Of a stretch of DNA of 64,000 bases, positions 11,655-23,024 are shown one piece after another (positions within the stretch are counted from its first letter, which is position 1; every line of letters starts with the position of its first letter). The stretch is from Notamacropus eugenii (lineage: Eukaryota; Chordata; Mammalia; Diprotodontia; Macropodidae), in NCBI RefSeq assembly GCF_028372415.1, contig NC_092872.1:12870979-12934978 (forward strand), given 5' to 3'. A program made the position numbers and the translations under genes. The notes below the pieces were generated by a model. That model saw only the letters and a program-made list of their open reading frames with translations, was not told the origin of the DNA and made no database searches.

Positions 11655-12160
11655 TTGTTGTTAACTCACTTCTGACACCATTTGTTTTTTGGCAAAAATA
11701 CTGGAGTGGTTGGCCATTTCCTTCTCCAGGTCACTTAATAGATTGAGGAACTAAGGCAGAAAGGGTGAAGTGACTTGCCCCGGGGTCACGCAGTTCGTAC
11801 ATATCTGAAGCCAGATTTGAACTCAGGAAGATGAGTCTTCTGGATTCTAATCCCACTCTGTCACCTCGCTGCCCTACTTTATTCTTTATTTTTTATCCAT
11901 TAGATAAGCTTTTCCTAAGTAATTTGTGAGAGCAAGTGTTACTATCACATTTACAAATTAGGAAACTGAAGCTCTGAGGAGAGTTAAATGGCTTGTCCAA
12001 GATCACAGTTATTAAAAAGCATCTCAGAGAGGATTCAGACTTGAGTCTTCTCACTTAATATCCAACACTCAGAGAATATCAGAGTTTGGAGGTATCCTAG
12101 AGACTTATCCAGCTCACTTCTGCCTAATCCCCTAAGCCTTACCAACTAGTAGCTCTTTTC
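11655..12160 (-). repeat. SINE copies, minus strand
   Basis: The stretch 11655-11875 runs from TTGTTGTTGTTAACTCAC through CTGGAGTGGTTGGCCATTTCC to CACCTCGCTGCCC, a full tRNA-derived SINE read in reverse. The stretch 11920-12060 carries AAATTAGGAAACTGAAGCTCTGAGG...CTTGTCCAAGATCACA, another degenerate SINE. Confidence 0.8.
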
Positions 12161-15100
12161 AGTATGTCACAGTAGCAATAACTCAGATAAGTTTGTTGTA
12201 AGACAGGACAACATGGAGAAATATTCAAAGTGTTCACTTAAAATTGAGATTTGTTTTAAGATGCCCCGTTCAGGTTTTGGCAAATTTACAGGAGTTCAGG
12301 GGCAGACTGTAGAGATAAAGAAGTATAAAGTATGATTCCTGTTCAGAAAGAGTAGATAAATCTGCACCTTTATAAAGGACCTCGATAGTTAAGAATATGA
12401 GGGTTTCAGTACATTATTTGCAAATAAAAAAGGCAAGGAGACAGATGGATAGGCATCAGAGGAAATAAACTTGTCTCCAACATATAGATTATCCCAGGAA
12501 CTTTCCTAAAACCACTCATTTGACATAAAGAAGAGAACCTTAGAATTAAAAAAAACAAAACAAAACAAAACTCGCTAAGATGACTATAGCCTGATTATGA
12601 CCCACTCCGTTGAGATGAAGATTTGAGTAAAGTATTAGATGGTCATTTTGTTAGGGTGAGGTCCATCAATGAGGGTACCTAGTCCAGAATCAGGAAGACC
12701 TATTCAAAGGAAAGACTAAAAATCTCTGCTCTCATACCTTCTGTCTGGGACATGGCATGGTTCAGACAGCAGGTCCAGGCCCTGAGGCAGTAAACTGGGG
12801 AGGCTTCTGCCAATCCTAGGCTAAAATTTTCTTGCTCTTTCTGAAATAGCAATGCAGTATTTAAGTCAAGGATTTCAGGCCAGCCTGAAGCTGAAGGTAG
12901 TAGAGATTATAGCTGCCCTTCAAGAAGCAAAACCCAGTCTACCACTGGAACAATCCTACGCACCAGTGATGAGGACTTTCTGAAGAAAGAAAGGATATGG
13001 AGGCCCTAGGAGAGTGCCCTTTCCATGTGTACCTGAACTCTACTTTTAAGTTTGTGCCCACCCAGAAACAGTGTACATGTTGGGGGGGAGGAGGGGAGTA
13101 TAGGCCATATGAGGATGTTTGTGTATATACTGTTCTTGCTATGCCATTTGAATGCCTTTGTTAGAAGCTAATTAAGTCTAGTTAATGAAATATTCACAAT
13201 GGTGAACATTTATGAGTACCCACAGGGTTAACTCTGGAATATGGAAAATAGTTACTCCTCTGCAGACCTAACCCACAAAAGATCCCAACTTTGGGGAATA
13301 TCTCAGAGTAGGTATTACAGTACTATGGTTCTTAGAAGGAAAATACTTCATCATATTTAGAAAAAACAAGGCATGTATAAAGTAACTAGACTAGTGGTTC
13401 CCAAACTTGTTTCTGTTGATAGTAGAGCATTATTCTTTGCTATGAGGATTCTTGGAATGCTACAGAAGAGTTGGGAGATGCAGGCCATCCAACTGCAGGT
13501 CTATGTTTCATACATTCTCAGCATACCTACGAAGAACTCAAAGTATCTAAGCACATCCTCTGATGACTGAACTAAGCCCACAAAATTCTTCATAAAAACT
13601 GGCTTCTTTACTTTACAGTTATACCTCATACATGGAGCCAGTACAAAAAAGAGGCAAGGTATCTCAGTAGATGCAGAAGGAATTACCCAACTTTTATGCA
13701 TAATAATGGAGCAGAAACTGAGCTAATAATCAGAAGCAAGTTTCAAAACATTACTGAAGATGGAAACACAGAATTTTTTATTCTACAATGAGTTTCTGAA
13801 AAAACAGACTTGAATAAACTACAATTCATGGCTGTCTGATTAAACCCCTGATTTCAAGATCTTACCAAATAATGACATGAAAACCCTTTGCAAACACAAG
13901 TAGTTTTACTGGAGTTGCTGGAGGGCTAATGAGCCACAGAATATTGTATGTGAAGTTATTCAGTTACATGACCAAAAGGAAAAAAAAATTGAGACATTTC
14001 ACAAAATGCCTTTAAATTAAAATAGCCCCTTCCTTTCATACCTCTGCTTGAAAATGGGTCTTTGTGAATGGTTTGTGACTGAATAAACCATAGTTCTTCC
14101 ATGAAGAAATGGCCCAGAAAATATTTCCCAATAAGTATGTCACTCTGTTTATTTAACTCAATTAACACTGCTATGCTTCTTCTGTATTTACCACTGCCAA
14201 GGTGGCTTTTATTTGTATGAAGGGCCTGGGGCAAATTATGGACAAAGGGAGTCCTGTCTAAAAATTTTTTTTAATGTTACATAGGTAAAATCTGGTTGTG
14301 GTAATCAAAAGCATCCCCAGTCAATGAAACCAAACGTAAATATCAGGAAGGACAATCAAAAGGTAGAAATGTTATAGGGAAATATAAAAGAGGTAAAGAT
14401 GAGAAAGCTCCAGAGGACAATATAAACCTTGAAGGGTATCAAGGAAAAATAAGGGTACTGATGACAACTCCAGAAAGGGAATTAATTCAGTGGATTCAGA
14501 AGGAAATGGTGTCTTTGTCTTCATTCTGTTTTCTTCTCCATTGTTTTCTTCTCCTTCCATCTCACCTTGTTATCAGTTGATTTTGCTAACTCTTTCCCTT
14601 TAGAGTCAATTGCCCACATTCAGCTGCTGGATATTTGAGGGATTTATAAAAGCACAGGGGCTCATGTAGGCTGTCTTTATTTGCAATACACTAGGGCTGG
14701 CAGCCTGTTCAAATCTTCTTGTCAATCATTTTCTTTTCATCAGGTCTACTTTCTGGAAATCAGTTCAGTAGCTATCACAGACACAGATCTTCTGTGGCTG
14801 TTCTTTTGCATTCCTGGCCATGATATTCAAAAGGCCATTGTCTCTAGGTTATGTATCTTTGTGCTCATTTTTCTTCCTTCATAATGAAGCATTTCCTTTT
14901 CAGAGGCTTTATTTTTCTCCCTGCTGTCTCCTCACTCTCGCTAGCACAATCTTTCTTGGCTTTGCATCAGTTGTTATGCAAAAATACTTCTTACTATCCT
15001 CAACTATATACTGTGATAAGTTTAGAAATGGAGATGAATGTTTCAGAATGGAGAAGGCTGGGAAATGTACTGGCCTGGAAATAATTTTAGGAGATGCCAC

Positions 15101-15180
15101 CTTTTTGTGGCCAAATAAAATATTAGTTATATCACCAGATCTATGATACACAGGCCTAGAAATTCCTCTGATTTTATAGC
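12161..15180. other. no gene recognised
   Basis: About 3 kb of intergenic DNA with only short chance frames on both strands (for example 13956-14234 minus, 14820-15146 plus). These lack splice signals that join up and have no familiar motif. An (AAAAC)n run is at 12549-12570. Confidence 0.45.
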
Positions 15181-15184
15181 AGTA

Positions 15185-15370
15185 ATAAATTCATAGGTTT
15201 GATGCCAGAAGAGACCCTGGAGGCCATTCAGTCAAACCTTCTCATTTTACAGATGATGAAACTGAGGCCCAGAGAGATTAAGAGACTTGCCCATTGACAA
15301 AGCTAATAAACGTCTGGGGCAGGATTTCAATTTAAGTCTTCTCAACAACTCTAACTATGTCACCCCTTCA
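15185..15370 (+). repeat. CORE-SINE/MIR-type SINE
   Basis: Contains CTCATTTTACAGATGATGAAACTGAGGCCCAGAGAG and GACTTGCCCAT, typical of the conserved SINE core. Confidence 0.75.
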
Positions 15371-15512
15371 TTTAGAAGTATAGGCCAAATATAACATACC
15401 CTTGAAAGGTTATTGGGCAGGGACTGCATTCCTTCTAAATCCTGCCTACAAAAACTCACTTGGCTCGCTTAAGAAAACAAAACTTTCCCCCCCGCCTTTG
15501 AACCTACTTAAA

Positions 15513-16318
15513 AAATTTTTTTTTTCTTATTCAGTCATAAACATTGTTTTGTTTTTTCATCCATCAGATTTATTTTTCATTAACATTCACTTCCACAAGA
15601 TTTTGAGTTCCAAATTTTCTCCCCATCTCTCCCCTCTGTCCATTACAAGACAGTGTGCATTCTGATTACCTCTTACCCCAAATGTGCTCTCCCTTCTATC
15701 ACACCCCTCTAATTTTCTTGTAGGGCAAGATAAGAGTTCTATATCCCATTGCCTGTATGTCTTATTTCTCAGTTGTATGTAAAAACAACTTTTAACATTT
15801 GTTTTTAAAACTCTGAGTTCTAACTTCTCTCCCTTCCTCCCTCCCCACCTACCCTAATTGAGAAGGCAAGCAATTCAATACAGGTTATACATGTGTAGTC
15901 ATGCAAAATATTTCCATAACAGTCATACTGTGAAAGACTAACTATATTTTCCTCCATCCTATCCTGCCTCCCATTTATTCTATTTTATCTTTTGACCCTG
16001 TCCCTCGCCAAAAGTGTTTACTTCTAATTACCCTCTCCTCCCATCTGCCCTCTCTTCCTTGTTCCCTTCCTCCCCACTTTCCTGCATGGTAAGATAGATT
16101 TTCATACCCAATTGAGTCTACATATTATTCCCTCCTTAAGTCAAATACAATGAGGGTAAGATTCACTCTTTCCTTCTTACCTCCCTCCTTGCTTCTTTTA
16201 TGTGAGAGATAATTTACCCCATTCTATTTCTTCCTTTCTCCTTCTTCCCAATATATTCCTCTCACCCTTTAATTTTATTTAAGATATCATCCCTTCATAT
16301 TTAACTCAGCCTGTTCCC

Positions 16319-16387
<69 letters not shown>

Positions 16388-18052
16388 AATCCCTCCAACT
16401 ATCCTAATAATGAGAAAAGTCTCAAAAAGTTAGAAACTTTAACTTTAGTAAGTCCCTTGTGATTTCTCTTTCCTGTTTACCTTTTCATGCTTCTCTTGAT
16501 TCTTGTACTGAAAGTCAAATTTTCTATTCAGCTCTGGTCTTTTCAACAAGATGCTTCAAAGTCCTCTATTTCACTGAATGTCCATTTTCTTCCTCTTAAG
16601 TATGATACTCAGTGTTGCTGGGTAGGTGATTCTTGGCTTTAATTCTAGCTTCTTTGACCTCTGGAATATCATATTCCAAGCCCTCTGATCCCTTAACGTA
16701 GAACCTTGTATTATTGTGTTTCCACACTACTTGAATTGTTTCTTGCTGGCTTCTTGCAGTATTTTCTCCTTGACCTGGGACTTCTAGAATTTGGCTACAA
16801 TATTCCTAGGAGTTTTCAATTTGGGATTTTTTTCAGGAGGTGATTGGTGGACTCTTTCAATACCTATTTTACCCTCAGGTTCTAGAATATCAGGGCAGTT
16901 TTCCTTCTTGAAAGACAATGTCTATGCTTTTTTTTGATCACAGGTTTCGGGTAGTCCAATAATTTTTAAATTGTCTCTCCTGGATCTATTTTCCAGGTCA
17001 GCTGTTAATCCAATGAGATACTTTACATTGTCTACTTATTCATTCTTTTGGTTTTGTTTTATAATTTTTTGATTTTTCATAAAGTCATTAAGCTTTCATA
17101 TGTTCCATTCTAATTTTGAAGGAATTATTTTCTTCAGTGACCTTTTGGAACTCCTTTTCCATTTGGCCAATTTTGATTTTTAAGGCATTCTTCTCATTGG
17201 CTTTTTGGATCTCTCTTTTCATTTAGATTAGTCTATTTTTAAGGTGTTATTTTCTTTAGCATTTTTGGGGTCTCCTTTAGCAAGCTGTTGACTTGTTTTT
17301 CATGATTTTCTTGTATCACTCTTATTTCTCTTCCCAGTTTTTCCTCTACTTCTCTTAGCTGATTTTCAAAATTCTTTTTGAGCTCTTCCATGGCCTGAGA
17401 CTAACTCATATTTTTCTTGGATGCTTTGGACGTAGGAGTTTTGACTTTGTTGTCTCCTTCTGGTTGATTCTGTCACTAAAGTAAGATTCTAGTCTGATTT
17501 TTCCCCCATTTTTGCTCATTTCCCCAGCCAATTACTTGACTTTTGAGCTCTTTGTTAAGGTAGTTCTCTGCTTCCAGTGGGGGTGTGTACTGTCAAGTGT
17601 TCAACACCACCCCCCCCACCCCCCCAATATGTGGGCCTAGAACTTCAGAATCAGCCACTGCTACTGCTGCCATGGCTGCCTCAGACGCCTCCATCCCCTC
17701 CACCACCCTGGGGCTGGAGCCAGATCACTCTACTCTCTCACATAGGTCTGACAAGTTTTTTCCGTTGATCTTCCAACTTTTCCTCACTGTTTTGGGGTCG
17801 AGAATTTTGGAAACTGTCTGCTGTGGTCCTGTCTGTGCTAGAGTGGCCCATGCTGGACTGTGCTTTGCTCCCAGCCTGGTACCATACTTGCTTCCGATCA
17901 ACCTTCTAGGTTGTCTTGGGCTAGAAATTTGCTTCACTCCATCATTCTGTGGGTTCTGCAGCTCCAGAATTTGTTTAGAGTCATTAAAGCTGGGTTTGGC
18001 AGGAACAGCTCTAGCAAGTCCCTGCTTTTACCCTGCTATCTTGGTTCCACCC
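15513..18052 (-). mobile_element. full-length ORF1-only L1-type element (HAL1-like), minus strand
   Basis: The 3' end is a T-run near 15513. The 3' UTR (to about 16400) is the reverse of the G/A-rich 3' UTRs of the plus-strand copies. ORF1, degenerate, lies at about 16500-17510, with coiled-coil remnants. The 5' leader ends near 18052, where the minus strand starts GGTGGAACCAAGATAGCAGG, a typical L1 leader head. There is no ORF2. It contains a (TA)n run at 16322-16382. Open frames of up to 202 codons on the plus strand (17585-18193) are antisense to the leader and are not genes. Confidence 0.8.
16322..16382. repeat. (TA)n microsatellite
   Basis: About 30 uninterrupted TA units inside the 3' UTR of the minus-strand HAL1 element. 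The same place in the related copies holds TG, CA or mixed TA/CA runs (58989, 33410 and 56440), so the repeat is an inherited feature of the element. Confidence 0.95.
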
Positions 18053-18392
18053 CAGTCACACGCATTCTTTCAAGAGCTCATAGCTCTTTACCCCACCTGT
18101 CAGATATTTCACTGCCTTTCCATCAGATTCAATCAGTGGGCCTGTCACAGACATTCTATACTCCTACCAAATAGAGGAGAACACTGGCAATAAAAGTGAG
18201 GCTTTATATCCCTTTACCTCCAAATTAATAAAGCAGAGAAATGATTAGTCATGTAATTAAGTTTTTCAAATACAGCTCTGTTTGCTTTAGATAATTTTAC
18301 ACACCTTAAACAAAAAAGACCTCTAATTAAAAGTAAGACACAAAGATTTCACAGAAGAAAGATTCATTTGGAACACTTTGGTAAATTACATG

Positions 18393-18398
18393 TTTATT
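18393..18398 (-). terminator. candidate polyadenylation signal AATAAA
   Basis: Minus-strand AATAAA followed by CATGTAATTTACC and then a GTGTT stretch, which could act as the downstream GU-rich element. It is the last AATAAA noticed before the HAL1 element at 18.05 kb. A second candidate is at 19206-19211. Not proven by transcripts. Confidence 0.4.
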
Positions 18399-19480
18399 TT
18401 TTTCCTTAGCTTTAGTGTTGAGCACAAAGCGCTTTGAAGTAGTTATTGTGAAACATGTTTTGCAATATTGCCATTGAAATGCACTTCGCTTCCTTCAGAC
18501 ATTACAGCAGCTAATAGTCCCTGTGTTTCATCTGCAGTTCTTCAGCTCTCACCCATCCAGAAGAACACAAAATAAAAATAAGGGTACAAAGTCTGTACAA
18601 ATTAGTTACACCAAAAGTGACAAATGTATACATACAGTAGGTGAGGGTGAAAGGGACTGAAATGTAACATTAATTCTGTCAACTGGTTGAAACAATCAGG
18701 ATAGTTAGACAGATTTTATAAATGCTATAATTATAAACAGTCTAAAAATGGCCAAAAATTTGCAGAACCAGAGCTGTTGTGCCATGCTGAGACTAATAAA
18801 ATGTGACTTTGTCCCATGGGAATTCAAGACATTTTTCCTTCTAACAATTAATACAAGGGTAAACCTAGGGAACCTGTAGCTTGAGTGCTTGGAGATATGG
18901 AAAGTGAGTAGTTTAGTAGTGTTGAAAAGCAGGTGATGGGAAAACTATTTCTATTACAAGAAGAGACATCTTTAAGTTACAGGGCAAAAGAAAGACCTAT
19001 ATCTGTCAGTAAATATTCCAGCACTCTTACTTAAGAATCCATGGCTTTCTTAGAATACATCCCTTAGGTGGGCCTCACATACCAAAAATATAAGACATGG
19101 CAGATCTTTCCAAATAACACAGAGCTATCTGGAACCCAGTACGTGTAAATCATTGAGAGGTCTAGACATAGGTAGGAGGTCTGTTACTTAATTAGTGGTT
19201 TTAATTTTATTAATTTCCAGAAAGTCCCATAGGAACTGGCAGTAATGTGAAATCAGAAAAGGATATAGTAATAATACTGGTCCCTTTCAGATCTGCCATG
19301 GAAATAGAGGGCTCTAATGGAGGTTGAAAGGTCTAATGGATGCCACTGCCTTTGGGCAAGCCAACAAATAAGCCATGTTATTAAGGAATTACAGATCAAT
19401 CACATGGCTAAGAAAGGAGAAGCCTGTCTGATGTCTTTGGCAAGTTAAAGGTTCTCTTCATGTAGTGGAATAATTGTTAT

Positions 19481-19514
19481 CGTTGTTGTCATCGTCACCG
19501 TCATCATCGTCAGT

Positions 19515-19545
<31 letters not shown>

Positions 19546-19592
19546 ATCATCGTCATCATCGTCATCATCATCATCATCATCATCATCATCAG
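19481..19592. repeat. TCA/TCG trinucleotide microsatellite in the putative 3' UTR
   Basis: A run of about 110 bp of TCA and TCG units on the plus strand. It is interrupted near the start (TTATCGTTGTTGTC) and becomes pure TCA at 19562-19591. In the transcript it would read as GAT/GAC/ACG repeats. The antisense frame reads as poly-Asp, an artefact of the repeat. Confidence 0.9.
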
Positions 19593-20750
19593 TAATAGTA
19601 AACAGAAGAAATGGGGGTAGGGTAATTTTCTCAGACAGAGACATTCCAGTCCTCCTTAATCTAGCTTCATCACATGCATGTGCAAGTGAGAGCTCCACTC
19701 TGGACAACTGTGAGAACCACGTGCTACAAAGACATTCCACAGATGGGCTAAATAACCCTTCTATTTCCCTACAGGGACTTGAAGAAAGCATGTTAAATTC
19801 TAGCATCTAGCAAGAAATCCGCCACTTGTTTAACTTCAGTGGTCTTCCCAACTTAACTTGTATCTTCAATGCTGATGAAGCCCTCCTTTCCAAAAAGGAT
19901 GGCTCCAAAGAGACTGTGGATATGAAACTCCAGTCATCCAAGTCATTATGTGACTAGGAGAAATTATTACCAATACAAGAAATTGCAAACAATGGAACTT
20001 ATTAGAAATTTGGAATCAGGTGGCTAGATAACTTAATAAATCCATGTGCACTGACCTTCATCTATTGTGAGGAGCCATGAAGTCATGCTTATGCTACACA
20101 ACAAAGAAACAAGCCCCAGAGCCTATGAGAATGGAATAACCACTTTAGTTCTGCATCTCCTCCCCATACACCTGTATCTGCACTGTAATCAGCTTTCCGG
20201 GAATGCATATAAGACTCAGAAAACTGGGACACTGCAATGGCCGTTGTCTGTCCCTGCAAGGTGGCTCTATTTCTTACTTATATGCAAGAGCACAGACTAA
20301 ATGCCCTGAGAGCTGCCTGAGTGTTCTTGAGCATACTCACTAATCTGGAGAGGCCCAAGAACCAGAAATCTACAAAAGGCATATCCACTCTTTCCAATCT
20401 GGTTGTTCCAATTTCTTCCCATCTTTAAAATGGGCCCTAGCCCTCACAGCTCTAAACCTGCTGGTCTTCAAAGCCAGCCAGACCTTCTCTCCGGGCTCGA
20501 ATGAGTTTCTCCCAGTCCTTTCCCTGCACTTTAAAGGCTCATAAAAGCGCCTCCCACACTTTGCCTATCCTGGAGCCCGCCTACCTGTGGTAGTGGGAAG
20601 CCCAAGTCCATCTATGACTGGTCTTCTGGGCAGCAGTGACCGCTCCTGGGATCCCATCTGCTGGGCTAGCTCACCTGTCAAGCTCTGGATATTGAACAGA
20701 AGTAGATGAGCCTGCATGTGATACAGTACCTGTCATGGGAACCCAAGGCA

Positions 20751-21017
20751 TCATCTGTTCTTCAGAAGCCTAGCTGAGCATTCATGGCTTGTGAACTCCT
20801 CTATGCAGCTGCTGCTGTTGGCTTGGAAGTGTCCTTCAGGCAAACTGCTGGGAATGGGGCGAGATTCTGGGGGGCTGTTCTGGGTCCTGGTGTTGGGCTT
20901 TCTGCTTGAACACCATGGCTTTGGGACAGGAGGCAGTAGCTTATTAGGCTGATCCAAGAGAGCTTGACAAGATGTGTCTGAAAGAGGAAATGTACGGCGC
21001 TCCCAAGGCTGGACTAT
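20751..21017 (-). CDS. KANSL1-family terminal coding exon with stop
   Basis: This coding part is 267 bp including the stop TGA at 20753-20751, with acceptor CTCATAG before ATAGTCC. It starts IVQPWERRTFPLSDTSCQAL, clearly the VQPWERRTFPL block of KANSL1 (KANSL1L has LWWERRAFPL). It then reads DQPNKLLPPVPKPWCSSRKP and ends ECSARLLKNR. The tail after the WERR block does not match the human tails I recall; it is Pro/Ser-rich and about 70 residues long. Another acceptor (ATAGATAG) four bases later would break the phase, so 21017 is preferred. No frame damage is visible. Confidence 0.96.
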   Translation of the reverse strand: MVQPWERRTFPLSDTSCQALLDQPNKLLPPVPKPWCSSRKPNTRTQNSPPESRPIPSSLPEGHFQANSSSCIEEFTSHECSARLLKNR

Positions 21018-21164
21018 CTATGAGACAGGGAGGTAAAAAGTAGTAAGGGCACAAGATCAAACTATCTTAAAAGAGAAAAAAAAAATCAAAACCTCCACTT
21101 TAAGTAAAGAGTTTACAGTAAAAAGTGATAAAATTTATAAAAAAAAAACTCTACTAACTACTTT

Positions 21165-21310
21165 TACTTTATTTTTTTGAGGCATTTGGGATTAAGTGAC
21201 TTGCCCTGTGTCACACAGCTAGTAAGAGTTTGAGGTTGAATTTAGACTCAGGTCCTCCTCCTGATTCCTGGACTGGTGTTCTGTCTATCCACCATGCCAC
21301 CTAGCTGCCA
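21165..21310 (-). repeat. SINE in intron, minus strand
   Basis: GGGATTAAGTGACTTGCCCTGTGTCACACAGCTAG through CTATCCACCATGCCACCTAGCTGCC. The rest of the intron 21018-22185 shows no further feature. Confidence 0.85.
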
Positions 21311-22185
21311 TGGTACCAACTACTTTTAAAAGAATAGCCAACCAAAAACTATTTGACAAATATAACAAAAAATATCCTACAACAAAATGTTGTAGATAGT
21401 AAAGGAAGAGGGAGAGATATGAAGAACAAGTAATGAGAGGAATCCAGAAGGACATAAAAAAGAAAAAAAATCAGTAGAAAGTGAAGAGCCAGAGGAGGAA
21501 AAAGCTGAAAACAAAAGGAAAAAGAGAAACTTTCAACATCTTTAATCTTCAAGTCTTTATACTGGTAAAAGACTTTTAAAGTCCCTATCCTCTAACTTTA
21601 GAAATAAATGGAAACAATCAACACCTTTTGGTAATTTATCTTCAGGGAAACAAAATTTACATGGGTCACAAATTGAAGCCCATTCTATGTAATGAGGAAG
21701 ACTACAACAGAAAACCAATGACAACAATACTCATCAATTAAAAACTTAATAGTGCAAAGAACTACACTAAGTATTGTACCAAGATGAAAATGACCAAGCC
21801 CCTGCCCTCCAAGAGGGTAATCCACGTTCTACACTAAGGGAATGAAACTCCTAGGCATCGAGAGGCAATATATACTCAACATGACTATGGCTTTGCCATC
21901 TTTGACACTCTCCAGAGCTCACCCTTGAAACCTTTTTGATTTGGTTTTGGGTAAAATAGGGATCCAGGCAACTGTTTAGACTGGAAGATACTAAACACAT
22001 TTTTTGCTGCAGTATTTGTAATTATAGAGCATTGTACTTGTAAAAGTAACAATAAATAGTTTCTTCACAAAGAAATGACAATAAGGATTAGATACTAAAG
22101 GTGATTACAGCACCACCCAAGTTATTTTTCTGAATTTTTCCTACTTAAAATTTTGCAACTTCAGAGAAGCAATGATAACTCTTAC

Positions 22186-22438
22186 TTGTGCTGCATCATC
22201 ACCAGTATCAGTGGTAGTAGAACAGGTGTCTTCACTGCAAGAGGATGGCACAGGAGTCCTGTCCTTGATGGAAAGAGACTGCAACAAGCTGCAAGGTTCA
22301 GGGCTAGAGGTTCCAGCAGAAGAATGGACCAGATCATTAAAATTATGATATGCTGTATCTGGAGACACTGGCTGGGACGCTGCTAGGCTTGTAGCAGGGA
22401 CAGGCTGAGTTCCTCGGCCTTCGCCTTTATTGGAAGAT
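22186..22438 (-). CDS. KANSL1-family exon i: Ser/Thr-rich region before the C-terminal block
   Basis: This exon is 253 bp from the acceptor AG at 22440-22439, or 256 bp if the tandem AG at 22443-22442 is used. The donor is CAA/GTAAGAG. It reads SSNKGEGRGTQPVPATSLAA and later VSPDTAYHNFNDLVHSSAG, ending TTTDTGDDAAQ. The composition is rich in Ser, Thr and Pro, as in the same position of KANSL1. Both acceptors keep the frame and differ by one Ser residue. It ends on a codon boundary. Confidence 0.95.
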
Positions 22439-22444
22439 CTGCTA
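22437..22444 (-). promoter_or_regulatory. tandem NAGNAG splice acceptor of exon i
   Basis: The minus strand reads ATTTTAGCAG/ATCTTCC, two AG dinucleotides three bases apart. Use of the first gives ...GSSRSSNKG, use of the second ...GSRSSNKG, so the isoforms differ by one serine next to the end of the PEHE domain. NAGNAG acceptors are known to be used alternatively in mammals. Confidence 0.7.
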
Positions 22445-22574
22445 AAATTTATAATGTGGAAATCACCGTTAGGTTATTCATAGTAAAGTCCCATAATTAG
22501 TTGTTCAGGCAACTCTTAACTTTACTATCAACATAAAAAAAAAAACTTTCCCTCACAAATTGAAAATCCAATTA

Positions 22575-22890
22575 GATGTAGAATCATGGATTATTAAAAT
22601 TAGAAGAGAACCTACAACTTATATATCATTTAGTCAAACATCTTGATCTTACTTTTTTCTTGTTACTTTAATTAACTTTTGTTTATATAGGTATATCTAG
22701 TTGCTTCAGGCCCCTTTAGGCTAGGTTTTCTATTGTAAAAGTTTGGAATCTTCTAACACTTTAATTTTCAATGATGTAGAAACTAAGGACTACAGAAGTT
22801 AATAGACTATTACAACTAATTAATTTGGTCACCACTAAGTGAAAGAATCAGAATTAGAACCCAGTTCTACTGACTCCTATAGTCTCATTT
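22575..22890 (+). repeat. split SINE in intron between exons h and i
   Basis: The head at 22580-22655 (ATCATGGATTATTAAAATTAGAAG...CATTTAGTCAAACATC) and the body at 22770-22885 (AATGATGTAGAAACTAAGG...CAGTTCTACTGACTCC) belong to one old SINE. About 110 bp of AT-rich sequence lies between them. Confidence 0.55.
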
Positions 22891-22908
22891 TTTCCCACTA
22901 AAACTTAC

Positions 22909-23024
22909 CTGCTCCCTCGTCTATGGGAAATAGCAGCTGCTGTCCAGGAATCCCAGCGTGCTCTCTCAAGCTCCTCATACTTGGTGTGACGGTTCCTATA
23001 AGCATCATCAGATGTGTCTTCTAA
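22909..23024 (-). CDS. KANSL1-family exon h: distal PEHE region, LEDTSDDAY to RRGS
   Basis: This exon is 116 bp, with acceptor TTTTCTTAG and donor CAG/GTAAGT. It reads LEDTSDDAYRNRHTKYEELE and then RARWDSWTAAAISHRRGS. It aligns with [25 protein letters not shown]...RRGSRS in KANSL1 and EIEDLSDEVFSLRHKKYEEREQARW...HRRNSR in KANSL1L. The conserved ED-x-SD acidic patch and the ExERARW helix mark the C-terminal half of the PEHE domain. The last two bases (AG) are completed by the next exon, where two acceptors are possible. Confidence 0.96.

Larger units (their letters stand above)
18376..20750 (-). other. probable 3' UTR of the KANSL1-family gene
   Basis: After the stop codon there is about 2.4 kb with no recognisable interspersed repeat, unlike the dense repeats around it. 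That is typical of a retained 3' UTR. Minus-strand AATAAA hexamers occur at 19211-19206 and 18398-18393; the second sits close to the start of the HAL1 element downstream and is the likelier end. The stretch contains the TCA/TCG microsatellite at 19481-19592. The extent is inference and would need transcript reads. Confidence 0.5.

Noticed and set aside
17585..18193. 202-codon plus-strand open frame, the longest in the window
   Set aside because: It is antisense to the 5' leader of the minus-strand HAL1 element, is rich in Pro/Ser from C-rich sequence, and has no motif or splice context.
19510..19806. 98-codon frame with a poly-aspartate tail
   Set aside because: The Asp run is the TCA/TCG microsatellite read in reverse.
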